In this document: piece by piece, positions 50,851-62,120 of the stretch
Numbering within the stretch: position 1 is the first letter of the stretch
Layout of the letters: the number at the start of each line of letters is the position of its first letter
Source of the DNA: Eukaryota sp. TZLM1-RC
Taxonomy: Eukaryota > Metamonada: BaSk clade
Assembly (NCBI GenBank): GCA_040285825.1
Contig: JAUPSS010000007.1
Coordinates: 830,501-894,500 of the forward strand
DNA length: 64,000 bases
Direction: 5' to 3'
Notes under the pieces: generated by a model
The model's input: the letters and a program-made list of their open reading frames with translations, nothing else
Told to the model about the DNA's origin: nothing
Database searches by the model: none
Made by a program: the position numbers and the translations under genes

Positions 50851-53800
50851 TTTTATTTAAATTTAATTTTATTCTAAACCTATAAATCAACATCTAAAAA
50901 ATCCATCTCTCCCAAAACAAAAACACTAGATGCAACTCTCTCATAGTGAGATCCAAGAGAAAGCAAAGCATCAGAAACCATCTTCAACATCCCCTTAAAA
51001 ATAGAAAACACAATTCTATTTTGCCAAAACAATCTGTTGAAATTTCTGCCAGTTCTTCTCTTTACAATCATTTCAAAATCATCCAAAAAACGTAAAGCAG
51101 TTGGTGCAAGTGAACCAAAAAGGGAAAATACAAATGGATACAAATTGTATTTTGCATGCTGTAGACTGGCCAATTTGGACAAAGGTTCATTGTATTTTTT
51201 GAATTTAAAATTTTCAGCATTTGAAAGGGGATTATGAATTTCAGAATTAACAAGCCTTTCATTTGAGGCATTACAAGGATCAACAGACATTACATCCAAT
51301 AAAATGAAGCTTCCATCTAATCCAGGTAATATGACATCACCTCTATTATTCTTATGAAAATCATTTTCAGCATCAAACAGATTTGACAACAAAGGTTCCA
51401 AGAAGGATTCAATTCTATGAGATTTACACATACAATATAACTGGTCTCTTACAGCATCATGAACCTTGCTTCTAAAAGTAATAAAATGTTTACAATTTAA
51501 CAAATGAGTAGTTGTAATTTCTCGAGAACATTTACAAATTAAATTATGAGGTAAATTATCAGGCCAGATAAAGGAACGAAATCTCATATTCAGAGTCCAA
51601 GCAGAATCAGTTAAGAGAGTACCATAAACTTGGGGAATTGTTGTTACTAAGGCAGAAGAAGTACTGTCAAGCATATCTTGTAAAAGATTTGCAAAAGCGG
51701 GATTCGTTTTCTTGGCCAAGCCAAGTGTAACATCAAAGTCCAAGCTTTCAAAAATCTTTGACAATTTTTGTTGAAGCTTTTTACAGCAAAACTGTAAATT
51801 AAAAAGAGATCGGTTTGGAATTTCTTGAATTGATTGAGGAAAACATTTGGTCCAAATTTGTGGCGGTAATTTTTCAAGTTCACAAGATAACTCATACAAA
51901 TAGGGACTACAATTGGGGACTAACAGATGAGAATCATCAGGAAATCTACGAGAAAATTCATAAATAAAATTTTTGCCACCACCCAAGAATGCTGATTGAC
52001 ACAAAATTGAAGATTTAGTAAAACCAATACCACCCCAATTTGCTGAAGAAAATAAATGGCTTTTCAACATTCCTGGTTCTACATCCAATAAATCAGCAAA
52101 AAATTCTGTTCTCAATGAATTAAAAGAACGACAAAAATCTAATGCTATGGAAGGAGCACAAGATCTCAAAATGTGGGTTATTCTCCCACTGTAGCAAATT
52201 TTAAGCATGAAAAATTTAATATGCTTTTCTATATCTAAAGAAGAAATTGAATCAAGTTCAATTTTCATTTTTTCCAAAATAACTTGCAATTCATTCTGAA
52301 TTTGAGGCACATTTCCTAACCAACAACCAAGGAACTTAAAAGCATCACTACTATAATTAGTAAAAGGGACAATAGAATCGTTTATCACGAGGTCTTGAGC
52401 AGAAGAGCCAATCAGAAGGCATTTGCTGGCATTAAGATGAAGCCCAATATTTTCATATGAATCGGCAATTTCTTGAGCAACCAATTCTAGTAAATCAAAT
52501 GAACCAATCAAGGATATATCATCCATATAAGCAACTATTTTTATAGAAGGGTATTTTTGCTTAATGATATTTAAAGTTTTGTGAATAGCTAAACAAAACA
52601 ATAATGGGCCTAAAGGATCTCCCTGCTTCACTCCAGAAGATGATTTAAGACCAAATGAATTAAAAATTAAATCTGATTCTTTCCCATAAAAATGGTAGAA
52701 AAAACTCGATAGCTCAGGAAAATCAGATTTAATAACTTCAAAAATTGCTTCTCGCTTTACAGAATTAAAAGCATTTTTAAAGTCGAGATTAAAAATAAAA
52801 TTATTTTCCTCTGCATTAAAAAAGGTATCAGAGGCAATAGCAGCAACAGAAGCACCATCAATTGTTTTGATTCCAAATTGATGAGGATTTAAAGATGTAG
52901 AAGCAATGTCTTTGACACGATCGAAGACAATTGATGCCAGCAAACGAGAAAGAGTTTCACCAACAGCAATTGGGCGTATTCCATCAGGATAGATTCCGTT
53001 TCCAGGCTTTACTAAAGCAATCAGACGTGCTGCGAGTAATTCAAATGGAGGATTAATTTTCAAAACAATCAATTGTTGAAAATAATGGCCTAGATCATCA
53101 GCAATTTCGGGAACACTGGAACACGCTATTTTTAAGAGATCAAAAGAAATTCCAGATGGGCCTGCTGCTTTCCCCTTTGGTAATTTTTGAATAGCTTTAA
53201 GAACTTCAATTGCAGTAATAGGATTTTCAATCCAAAAAGGACACACATCAGGCTTGCTGCACTTGAAATTTTCTTGAGGATGCAACTTTTGAAGTTTTTC
53301 AAGGGTATCAGAGTTTGCATCAGCCAATGAAGAGGAAAACAAAGACTGCTTTGCGGCACCATAACGACCACGTAAGCACAATTTTCGGCAAATTTTTGAT
53401 TTTACAATTTTTCTATTTCCAAATTTTTTCTTAAAACAATTTTTGTTTTTTCGAGCAAAATATTTCCAGAAGGATGAAATATTCCACTTATTATTTTTCA
53501 ATTCAGAAGTAAAATTTCTCATTTCCATTGAGAAAGGGATTGTGCTGGCGGGACTTATTTCTACTGGGATCCGGATCAGGGGTCTTACGGTATCAACGGC
53601 TTTACAATTCGTACAAAACAGAAGTTTTCGACCATTTCTTGAATCTGCAACATCTTTTTTGCAAAATGGACAACAAAAATTACTGTTTTCAGAAGGGGAA
53701 GAAGAGGGAACACTAGAAGCATTTAATTGTTGATCGTCAGAAACATTATTTTCAGCACCTTTCACAACGGCAACAGCTGGAACAGAACATTCGAGAATTT

Positions 53801-54350
53801 GTTGAGCAGATTTTAAATCAAATTCTCTTTTTTGTTTTTCAGGGCACGTTCTCGAATTATGACCACTGATACCACAAATCGAACATTTTTTAGAACCTTT
53901 GAATGGCATTGGTTTCATTTTTTCAGTTCTTTCTATTTTGTCAATTTGCGAGTTAAAAGTAGAAATAGACTTTTGACTTTTTGCAGTTTCAGCTGGAGAA
54001 AACAAATTTCGAGAAACGGAGTTGTTAATAGAACGCGCAACAGAACGTAAGGAACGTAATGGTGGTTTTTGTGTGTTTTTTCTGGTACAATGATCAATTT
54101 TTGAATGAAAATTTTTTTGAGATGAATTTCGAGCATAGCTTGCATTGTGGGGAGAGTGGTTAAGTGAAAGAGATGAGCTTGTTCTGACTGGTAGAATCTT
54201 TGCTTGGGCGTTCCAATCAGTATCAGAGTCACTATCAGCCAAAGGCATCGTTTTGTCAAAGAAACAGTACGACTTTGACGCCTTGACAGAAAGTGAAATA
54301 TGAAAGGGTTGACTAAGGGAGGGAGAAAAAAAATACCTTTATCTTAACCC
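50851..54350 (-). mobile_element. Full-length family-A non-LTR retrotransposon
   Basis: Contains the only undamaged ORF of its family in the window, with a roughly 100-bp 5' leader and a 3' tail (…GGTTTAGAATAAAATTAAAT) ending in an A-rich run. Boundaries are approximate: the 3' end is set by the A-rich run, the 5' end by sequence shared with the duplicated copy, which cannot separate element from flank. Confidence 0.85.
50880..54248 (-). CDS. Intact family-A protein: zinc knuckle, RT, restriction-like endonuclease
   Basis: 1122 residues, ATG at 54248. N-terminal basic Ser-rich region; CCHC knuckle CSICGISGHNSRTC (C122, C125, H130, C135); zinc ribbon CPFC/CTNC (C193, C196, C212, C215). RT about residues 355-600: GKAAGPSG, IRPIAVGETLSRLLASIV, FNLDFKNAF (D489), SGVKQGDPLGPLLFCLAI, YMDD (D576, D577). 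A long thumb/linker follows. C-terminal knuckle C905, C907, H915, C919. The PD-(D/E)xK-type core is D971 in RGDVILPG and D985 in LLDVMSVD. This is the layout of R2/NeSL/CRE-type elements, which nick the target and prime cDNA synthesis there. All key residues are present, so it may be active. Confidence 0.93.
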   Translation of the reverse strand: MPLADSDSDTDWNAQAKILPVRTSSSLSLNHSPHNASYARNSSQKNFHSKIDHCTRKNTQKPPLRSLRSVARSINNSVSRNLFSPAETAKSQKSISTFNSQIDKIERTEKMKPMPFKGSKKCSICGISGHNSRTCPEKQKREFDLKSAQQILECSVPAVAVVKGAENNVSDDQQLNASSVPSSSPSENSNFCCPFCKKDVADSRNGRKLLFCTNCKAVDTVRPLIRIPVEISPASTIPFSMEMRNFTSELKNNKWNISSFWKYFARKNKNCFKKKFGNRKIVKSKICRKLCLRGRYGAAKQSLFSSSLADANSDTLEKLQKLHPQENFKCSKPDVCPFWIENPITAIEVLKAIQKLPKGKAAGPSGISFDLLKIACSSVPEIADDLGHYFQQLIVLKINPPFELLAARLIALVKPGNGIYPDGIRPIAVGETLSRLLASIVFDRVKDIASTSLNPHQFGIKTIDGASVAAIASDTFFNAEENNFIFNLDFKNAFNSVKREAIFEVIKSDFPELSSFFYHFYGKESDLIFNSFGLKSSSGVKQGDPLGPLLFCLAIHKTLNIIKQKYPSIKIVAYMDDISLIGSFDLLELVAQEIADSYENIGLHLNASKCLLIGSSAQDLVINDSIVPFTNYSSDAFKFLGCWLGNVPQIQNELQVILEKMKIELDSISSLDIEKHIKFFMLKICYSGRITHILRSCAPSIALDFCRSFNSLRTEFFADLLDVEPGMLKSHLFSSANWGGIGFTKSSILCQSAFLGGGKNFIYEFSRRFPDDSHLLVPNCSPYLYELSCELEKLPPQIWTKCFPQSIQEIPNRSLFNLQFCCKKLQQKLSKIFESLDFDVTLGLAKKTNPAFANLLQDMLDSTSSALVTTIPQVYGTLLTDSAWTLNMRFRSFIWPDNLPHNLICKCSREITTTHLLNCKHFITFRSKVHDAVRDQLYCMCKSHRIESFLEPLLSNLFDAENDFHKNNRGDVILPGLDGSFILLDVMSVDPCNASNERLVNSEIHNPLSNAENFKFKKYNEPLSKLASLQHAKYNLYPFVFSLFGSLAPTALRFLDDFEMIVKRRTGRNFNRLFWQNRIVFSIFKGMLKMVSDALLSLGSHYERVASSVFVLGEMDFLDVDL

Positions 54351-54509
54351 ACCTTACACCAACACATCAACACATGTTACAGTAGAACTAATTGCTACCT
54401 GCATCATGGACTTTTGATCGAAAAGTAATTGAATGTTTACAGTTAAACAAATGATTTGGAGGAAATTTCTTTTGATAATTTTTTTATTAATTTTAATTTC
54501 ATTCAACAC
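54351..54509. other. Spacer between A copies
   Basis: Contains a short stretch (about 54403-54462, GCATCATGGACTTTTGATCG) matching the minus-strand knuckle relic at 29541-29600, i.e. another small retrotransposon scrap. No gene. Confidence 0.5.
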
Positions 54510-54665
54510 CTATAAATCAACATCTAATAACATCTAAAATCCATCTCACCCAAAACAAAAACACTAGATGCAACTCTCTCATAGTGAGATCCAAGAGAAA
54601 GCAAGGCATCAGAAACCATCTTCAACGTCCCCTTAAAAATAGAAAACACAATTCTATTTTGCCGA
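54510..54665 (-). pseudogene. 3' end of an A element split by a D insertion
   Basis: Matches the last ~150 bp of family A (compare 50880-51020) up to CTATTTTGCC, where family-D sequence starts. The rest of the same A element resumes after the D copies, at the junction ATTTTGCCAAAACAATC. Confidence 0.85.
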
Positions 54666-56566
54666 AAGGAATTAATACCATATTTTCAATCAACATATTG
54701 CACATATTCTAATTTACATTTTGGTAACAACATTTTGAGTTCATCAAGTGGCGTAAAGCAAGGAGATCCGTTAGGACCTCTTTTGTTTTGTTTGGCCATT
54801 CATCCTATTCTACTGCAAATTCAAGAGATGTTTCCTTCGCTAAAAATGATTGCATATATGGATGATGTTGTGCTTATTGGTGATTTAAATATTGTGAAAA
54901 AAGCAACTGTATGTTTTAAAGAATTATTTACCAAAATTGGTCTCCGACTTAATTTACTTAAATGTGTTTTGTTATCGAATTCTCCAGTTTCCACAATAAT
55001 TGATGATATTGAAATTCAAGCCAAATTATATTCAATTGATGCTATTCGTCATTTGGGTTCATTTTTAGGAAATAATGATGAAATTACCAAAAAATTGTTT
55101 GAAAAGTTGAACTCAATTTCTGACAAAATTGACCGAATGATGAATTTAGATATAAAAAAACACATCAAATTTACCATTATAAGACTGTGTTTTAGTTCCA
55201 ATTTTAATCATATATTTCGATCTACAAATCCTCTCGTCACTAGACATTTGGCTCAAAAGTTTAATGAGTTACGTGCAAAAGTTCTGTCTCAATTACTGGG
55301 ATGTAAAATGTTTCAAATTCCAGATCATGCTTACCTTAGTCCACATTATGGTGGTTTAGGGTGGACGAAGGCTTCTATTCTTACCTCGTGTGCTTTTGTT
55401 GGTGGATGCAGAAATGCAATCTTTGAGTTTTCCGAAAGATTTGCAGATTGGGAAGATTTATTGATGACAACGCAAAGTTCCACTGTTTTTGCATTAAATG
55501 AAGAAATTTCAAGAATTGATGTAGAAAAATGGGGTCGATGTTTTCCCCAATCATTCAATGGCAATATTCCAGAAAAAAATGTTTTAAATTTGAAGTACAC
55601 TCTTCGAACATTACAGAAAAGATTGACTGGAATGTATGAAAAAGATCTTTATAATAATATTTGCAGCTCGGCTGTTTTAAATCAAGATCTTCACTCATTG
55701 TTATTGGAAAAGGGTGTTTGTGAAAACAAGGCGTCAGATTCTTCACTTTTGCAACCATTGTACCACGAAGATTTGGATTGTGTGCCACTAATGAAGCATT
55801 TGTAACAAAAATGAGATTATATTTGAACATCCCCATTAACCAATTATTATCAAAAGAAAAATGTATTTGTTCGAATTCACCTCAACTCACTTTGCGCCAT
55901 GCTCTAAATTGCTCTAAATTGATAACTTATCGTTCTTCATTACATGATGCTGTTAGAAACACTGTTTTCAATATGGCACAAACTGCAAGAATATCGTGTA
56001 TCAAAGAGCCCCTGCTGAAGGAAACACTTTCTCTGAATAATTTTGGTTCTGATGATAGAGGTGATGTATACTGTGATTGGATTGATAATTCTGAAGCTAT
56101 TGTTGACTTTGTCTCATGTAATGTTGCAAACGATACTTTGGTTCACAGAAGAAAACTTAATCCTGTGGCTGCTCTGGATTTTAAAGCAAAAGAAAAACAT
56201 AGAAAATATGATAAAGAAATTGAAGATGCAATGAAATTGAATTGTCGATAGAAATACACAGCTGGTTTTTATTGCTTTCCCATTTTCGATAAATGGAAGA
56301 TTATCAGTTGAAGCAGAAACTTTTTTTGGATGACTTCCAAAAAATGTTGAAAGAAAAAACAATGAAAAGATTTGATATTTTTTTATGGCGTTCACGGATT
56401 CAATTTGCCATTATTAATAGATTACCGCGGTTTTTCAATCGAATTAGAGAAGCTTTAGCTAGACAGCAAGCAAATAAAGATTTTGTAGAGGAAATCTTGG
56501 TTTAATGATAGTCGTCCCATTAGTTATGATTTAATTTAATCAAGTGTGCAAATTCAATAAATATAA
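54666..56566 (+). pseudogene. Family-D retrotransposon, 5'-truncated, nested in an A element (unit 1)
   Basis: From LIPYFQSTYCTYSNLHFGNN through SSSSGVKQGDPLGPLLFCLA, MIAYMDDVVLIGDLN, the knuckle CICSNSPQLTLRHALNC, DDRGDVYCDWIDNSE and the 3' tail. A slip near 55745 (a T lost) and a 10-bp insertion near 56228 break the frame. It lacks the TGA at the SSSSG position seen in the 42-46 kb copies. Confidence 0.92.
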
Positions 56567-56570
56567 AATT

Positions 56571-59500
56571 TTGCCAAAACAATCTGTTGAAATTTGTGCC
56601 AGTTCTTCTCTTTACAATCATTTCAAAATCATCCAAAAAACGTAAAGCAGTTGGTGCAAGTGAACCAAAAAGGGAAAATACAAATGGATACAAATTGTAT
56701 TTTGCATGCTGTAGACTGGCCAATTTGGACAAAGGTTCATTGTATTTTTTGAATTTAAAATTTTCAGCGTTTGAAAGGGGATTATGAATTTCAGAATTAA
56801 CAAGCCTTTCATTTGAGGCATTACAAGGATCAACAGACATTACATCCAATAAAATGAAGCTTCCATCTAATCCAGGTAATATGACATCACCTCTATTATT
56901 CTTATGAAAATCATTTTCAGCATCAAACAGATTTGACAACAGAGGTTCCAAGAAGGATTCAATTCTATGAGATTTACACATACAATATAACTGGTCTCTT
57001 ACAGCATCATGAACCTTGCTTCTAAAAGTAATAAAATGTTTACAATTTAACAAATGAGTAGTTGTAATTTCTCGAGAACATTTACAAATTAAATTATGAG
57101 GTAAATTATCAGGCCAGAAAAAGGAACGAAATCTCATATTCAGAGTCCAAGCAGAACCGGATAAGAGAGTACCATAAACTTGTGGAATTGTTGTTACTAA
57201 GGCAGAAGAAGTACTGTCACACATATCTTGTAAAAGATTTGCAAAAGCGGGATTCTTTTTCTTGGCCAAGCCAAGTCAAACATCAAAATCCAAGCTTTCA
57301 AAAATCTTTGACAATTTTTGTTGAAGCTTTTTACAGCAAAACTGTAAATTAAATAGAGATCGGTTTGGAATTTCTTGAATTGATTGAGGAAAACATTTGG
57401 TCCAAATTTGTGGCGGTAATTTTTCAAGTTCACAAGATAACTCATACAAATAGGGACTACAATTGGGGACTAACAGATGAGAATCATCAGGAAATCTACG
57501 AGAAAATTCATAAATAAAATTTTGCCACCACCCAAGAATGCTGATTGACACAAAATTGAAGATTTAGTAAAACCAATACCACCCCAATTTGCTGGAAGAA
57601 AATAAATGGCTTTTCAACATTCCTGGTTCTACATCCAATAAATCAGCAAAAAATTCTGTTCTCAATGAATTAAAAGAACGACAAAAATCTAATGCTATGG
57701 AAGGAGCACAAGATCTCAAAATGTGGGTTATTCTCCCACTGTAGCAAATTTTAAGCATGAAAAATTTAATATGCTTTTCTATATCTAAAGAAGAAATTGA
57801 ATCAAGTTCAATTTTCATTTTTTCCAAAATAACTTGCAATTCATTCTGAATTTGAGGCACATTTCCTAACCAACAACCAAGGAACTTAAAAAGCATCACT
57901 ACTGTAATTAGTAAAAGGGACAATAGAATCGTTTATCACGAGGTCTTGAGCAGAAGAGCCAATCAGAAGGCATTTGCTGGCATTAAGATGAAGCCCAATA
58001 TTTTCATATGAATCGGCAATTTCTTGAGCAACCAATTCTAGTAAATCAAATGAACCAATCAAGGATATATCATCCATATAAGCAACTATTTTTATAGAAG
58101 GGTATTTTTGCTTAATGATATTTAAAGTTTTGTGAATAGCTAAACAAAACAATAATGGGCCTAAAGGATCTCCCTGCTTCACTCCAGAAGATGATTTAAG
58201 ACCAAATGAATTAAAAATTAAATCTGATTCTTTCCCATAAAAATGGTAGAAAAAACTCGATAGCTCAGGAAAATCAGATTTAATAACTTCAAAATTGCTT
58301 CTCGCTTTACAGAATTAAAAGCATTTTTAAAGTCGAGATTAAAAATCAAATTATTTTCCTCTGCATTAAAAAAGGTATCAGAGGCAATAGCAGCAACAGA
58401 AGCACCATCAATTGTTTTGATTCCAAATTGATGAGGATTTAAAAATGTAGAAGCAATGTCTTTGACACGATCGAAGACAATTGATGCCAGCAAACGAGAA
58501 AGAGTTTCACCAACAGCAATTGGGCGTATTCCATCAGGATAGATTCCGTTTCCAGGCTTTACTAAAGCAATCAGACGTGCTGCGAGTAATTCAAATGGAG
58601 GATTAATTTTCAAAACAATCAATTGTTGAAAATAATGGCCTAGATCATCAGCAATTTCGGGAACACTGGAACACGCTATTTTTAAGAGATCAAAAGAAAT
58701 TCCAGATGGGCCTGCTGCTTTCCCCTTTGGTAATTTTTGAATAGCTTTAAGAACTTCAATTGCAGTAATAGGATTTTCAATCCAAAAAGGACACACATCA
58801 GGCTTGCTGCACTTGAAATTTTCTTGAGGATGCAACTTTTGAAGTTTTTCAAGGGTATCAGAGTTTGCATCAGCCAATGAAGAGGAAAACAAAGACTGCT
58901 TTGCGGCACCATAACGACCACGTAAGCACAATTTTCGGCAAATTTTTGATTTTACAATTTTTCTATTTCCAAATTTTTTCTTAAAACAATTTTTGTTTTT
59001 TCGAGCAAAATAGTTCCAGAAGGATGAAATATTCCACTTATTATTTTTCAATTCAGAAGTAAAATTTCTCATTTCCATTGAGAAGGGGATTGTGCTGGCG
59101 GGACTTATTTCTACTGGGATCCGGATCAGGGGTCTTACGGTATCAACGGCTTTACAATTCGTACAAAACAGAAGTTTTCGACCATTTCTTGAATCTGCAA
59201 CATCTTTTTTGCAAAATGGACAACAAAAATTACTGTTTTCAGAAGGGGAAGAAGAGGGAACACTAGAAGCATTTAATTGTTGATCGTCAGAAACATTATT
59301 TTCAGCACCTTTCACAACGGCAACAGCTGGAACAGAACATTCGAGAATTTGTTGAGCAGATTTTAATTCAAATTCTCTTTTTTGTTTTTCAGGGCACGTT
59401 CTCGAATTATGACCACTGATACCACAAATCGAACATTTTTTAGAACCTTTTAATGGCATTGGTTTCATTTTTTCAGTTCTTTCTATTTTGTCAATTTGCG

Positions 59501-59798
59501 AGTTAAAAGTAGAAATAGACTTTTGACTTTTTGCAGTTTCAGCTGGAGAAAACAAATTTCGAGAAACGGAGTTGTTAATAGAACGCGCAACAGAACGTAA
59601 GGAACGTAATGGTGGTTTTTGTGTGTTTTTTCTGGTACAATGATCAATTTTTGAATGAAAATTTTTTTGAGATGAATTTCGAGCATAGCTTGCATTGTGG
59701 GGAGAGTGGTTAAGTGAAAGAGATGAGCTTGTTCTGACTGGTAGAATCTTTGCTTGGGCGTTCCAATCAGTATCAGAGTCACTATCAGCCAAAGGCAT
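56571..59798 (-). pseudogene. Family-A retrotransposon, duplicated copy with frame slips (unit 2)
   Basis: Near-identical to 50880-54248 with the same ATG (59798) and zinc-finger/RT order. Single-base indels break it near 58295, 57890, 57592 and 57522, and a point change gives a stop near 57276. The 3' end is missing: it stops at the D junction (RRTGTNFNRLFWQN). The slips lie mostly in or beside homopolymers, so assembly error is possible. Confidence 0.92.
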
Positions 59799-60059
59799 CG
59801 TTTTGTCAAAGAAACAGTACGACTTTGACGCCTTGACAGAAAGTGAAATATGAAAGGGTTGACTAAGGGAGGGAGAAAAAAAATACCTTTATCTTAACCC
59901 ACCTTACACCAACACATCAACACATGTTACAGTAGAACTAATTGCTACCTGCATCATGGACTTTTGATCGAAAAGTAATTGAATGTTTACAGTTAAACAA
60001 ATGATTTGGAGGAAATTTCTTTTGATAATTTTTTTATTAATTTTAATTTCATTCAACAC

Positions 60060-60215
60060 CTATAAATCAACATCTAATAACATCTAAAATCCATCTCACC
60101 CAAAACAAAAACACTAGATGCAACTCTCTCATAGTGAGATCCAAGAGAAAGCAAGGCATCAGAAACCATCTTCAACGTCCCCTTAAAAATAGAAAACACA
60201 ATTCTATTTTGCCAA
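60060..60215 (-). pseudogene. 3' end of an A element split by a D insertion (unit 2 copy)
   Basis: The duplicate of 54510-54665. Here the junction reads ATTTTGCCAAAAGGAATT, which shows the 12-bp target duplication ATTTTGCCAAAA more clearly than unit 1, where one A is a G. Confidence 0.85.
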
Positions 60216-62116
60216 AAGGAATTAATACCATATTTTCAATCAACATATTGCACATATTCTAATTTACATTTTGGTAACAACATTTTGAGTTCATCAAGTG
60301 GCGTAAAGCAAGGAGATCCGTTAGGACCTCTTTTGTTTTGTTTGGCCATTCATCCTATTCTACTGCAAATTCAAGAGATGTTTCCTTCGCTAAAAATGAT
60401 TGCATATATGGATGATGTTGTGCTTATTGGTGATTTAAATATTGTGAAAAAAGCAACTGTATGTTTTAAAGAATTATTTACCAAAATTGGTCTCCGACTT
60501 AATTTACTTAAATGTGTTTTGTTATCGAATTCTCCAGTTTCCACAATAATTGATGATATTGAAATTCAAGCCAAATTATATTCAATTGATGCTATTCGTC
60601 ATTTGGGTTCATTTTTAGGAAATAATGATGAAATTACCAAAAAATTGTTTGAAAAGTTGAACTCAATTTCTGACAAAATTGACCGAATGATGAATTTAGA
60701 TATAAAAAAACACATCAAAGTTACCATTATAAGACTGTGTTTTAGTTCCAATTTTAATCATATATTTCGATCTACAAATCCTCTCGTCACTAGACCTTTG
60801 GCTCAAAAGTTTAATGAGTTACGTGCAAAAGTTCTGTCTCAATTACTGGGATGTAAAATGTTTCAAATTCCAGATCATGCTTACCTTAGTCCACATTATG
60901 GTGGTTTAGGGTGGACGAAGGCTTCTATTCTTACCTCGTGTGCTTTTGTTGGTGGATGCAGAAATGCAATCTTTGAGTTTTCCGAAAGATTTGCAGATTG
61001 GGAAGATTTATTGATGACAACGCAAAGTTCCACTGTTTTTGCATTAAATGAAGAAATTTCAAGAATTGATGTAGAAAAATGGGGTCGATGTTTTCCCCAA
61101 TCATTCAATGGCAATATTCCAGAAAAAAATGTTTTAAATTTGAAGTACACTCTTCGAACATTACAGAAAAGATTGACTGGAATGTATGAAAAAGATCTTT
61201 ATAATAATATTTGCAGCTCGGCTGTTTTAAATCAAGATCTTCACTCATTGTTATTGGAAAAGGGTGTTTGTGAAAACAAGGCGTCAGATTCTTCACTTTT
61301 TGTAACCATTGTACCACGAAGATTTGGATTGTGTGCCACTAATGAAGTATTTGTAACAAAAATGAGATTATATTTGAACATCCCCATTAACCAATTATTA
61401 TCAAAAGAAAAATGTATTTGTTCGAATTCACCTCAACTCACTTTGCGCCATGCTCTAAATTGCTCTAAATTGATAACTTATCGTTCGTCATTACATGATG
61501 CTGTTAGAGACACTGTTTTCAATATGGCACAAACTGCAAGAATATCGTGTATCAAAGAGCCCCTGCTGAAGGAAACACTTTCTCTGAATAATTTTGGTTC
61601 TGATGATAGAGGTGATGTATACTGTGATTGGATTGATAATTCTGAAGCTATTGTTGACTTTGTCTCATGTAATGTTGCAAACGATACTTTGGTTCACAGA
61701 AGAAAACTTAATCCTGTGGCTGCTCTGGATTTTAAAGCAAAAGAAAAACATAGAAAATATGATAAAGAAATTGAAGATGCAATGAAATTGAATTGTCGAT
61801 AGAAATACACAGCTGGTTTTTATTGCTTTCCCATTTTCGATAAATGGAAGATTATCAGTTGAAGCAGAAACTTTTTTGGATGACTTCCAAAAAATGTTGA
61901 AAGAAAAAACAATGAAAAGATTTGATATTTTTTTATGGCGTTCACGGATTCAATTTGCCATTATTAATAGATTACCGCGGTTTTTCAATCGAATTAGAGA
62001 AGCTTTAGCTAGACAGCAAGCAAATAAAGATTTTGTAGAGGAAATCTTGGTTTAATGATAGTCGTCCCATTAGTTATGATTTAATTTAATCAAGTGTGCA
62101 AATTCAATAAATATAA
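60216..62116 (+). pseudogene. Family-D retrotransposon, duplicated copy (unit 2)
   Basis: The duplicate of 54666-56566 without the slip near 55745, so the frame 60285-61802 is open for 505 residues through RT palm, knuckle and endonuclease. The 10-bp insertion (near 61778) still cuts off the tail (…DAMKLNCR). Confidence 0.92.
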
Positions 62117-62120
62117 AATT

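Larger units (their letters stand above)
51021..62120. repeat. 5,550-bp tandem duplication (two units)
   Basis: Unit 1 is 51021-56570 and unit 2 is 56571-62120. Each holds most of a family-A element (minus), a spacer, a family-A 3' fragment (minus) and a family-D element (plus). TTGCCAAAACAATCTG recurs at 51021, 56571 and 62121, exactly 5,550 bp apart. Small indels balance out. The first bases of unit 2 match the third A copy (62121), then it switches to match unit 1. Confidence 0.93.
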
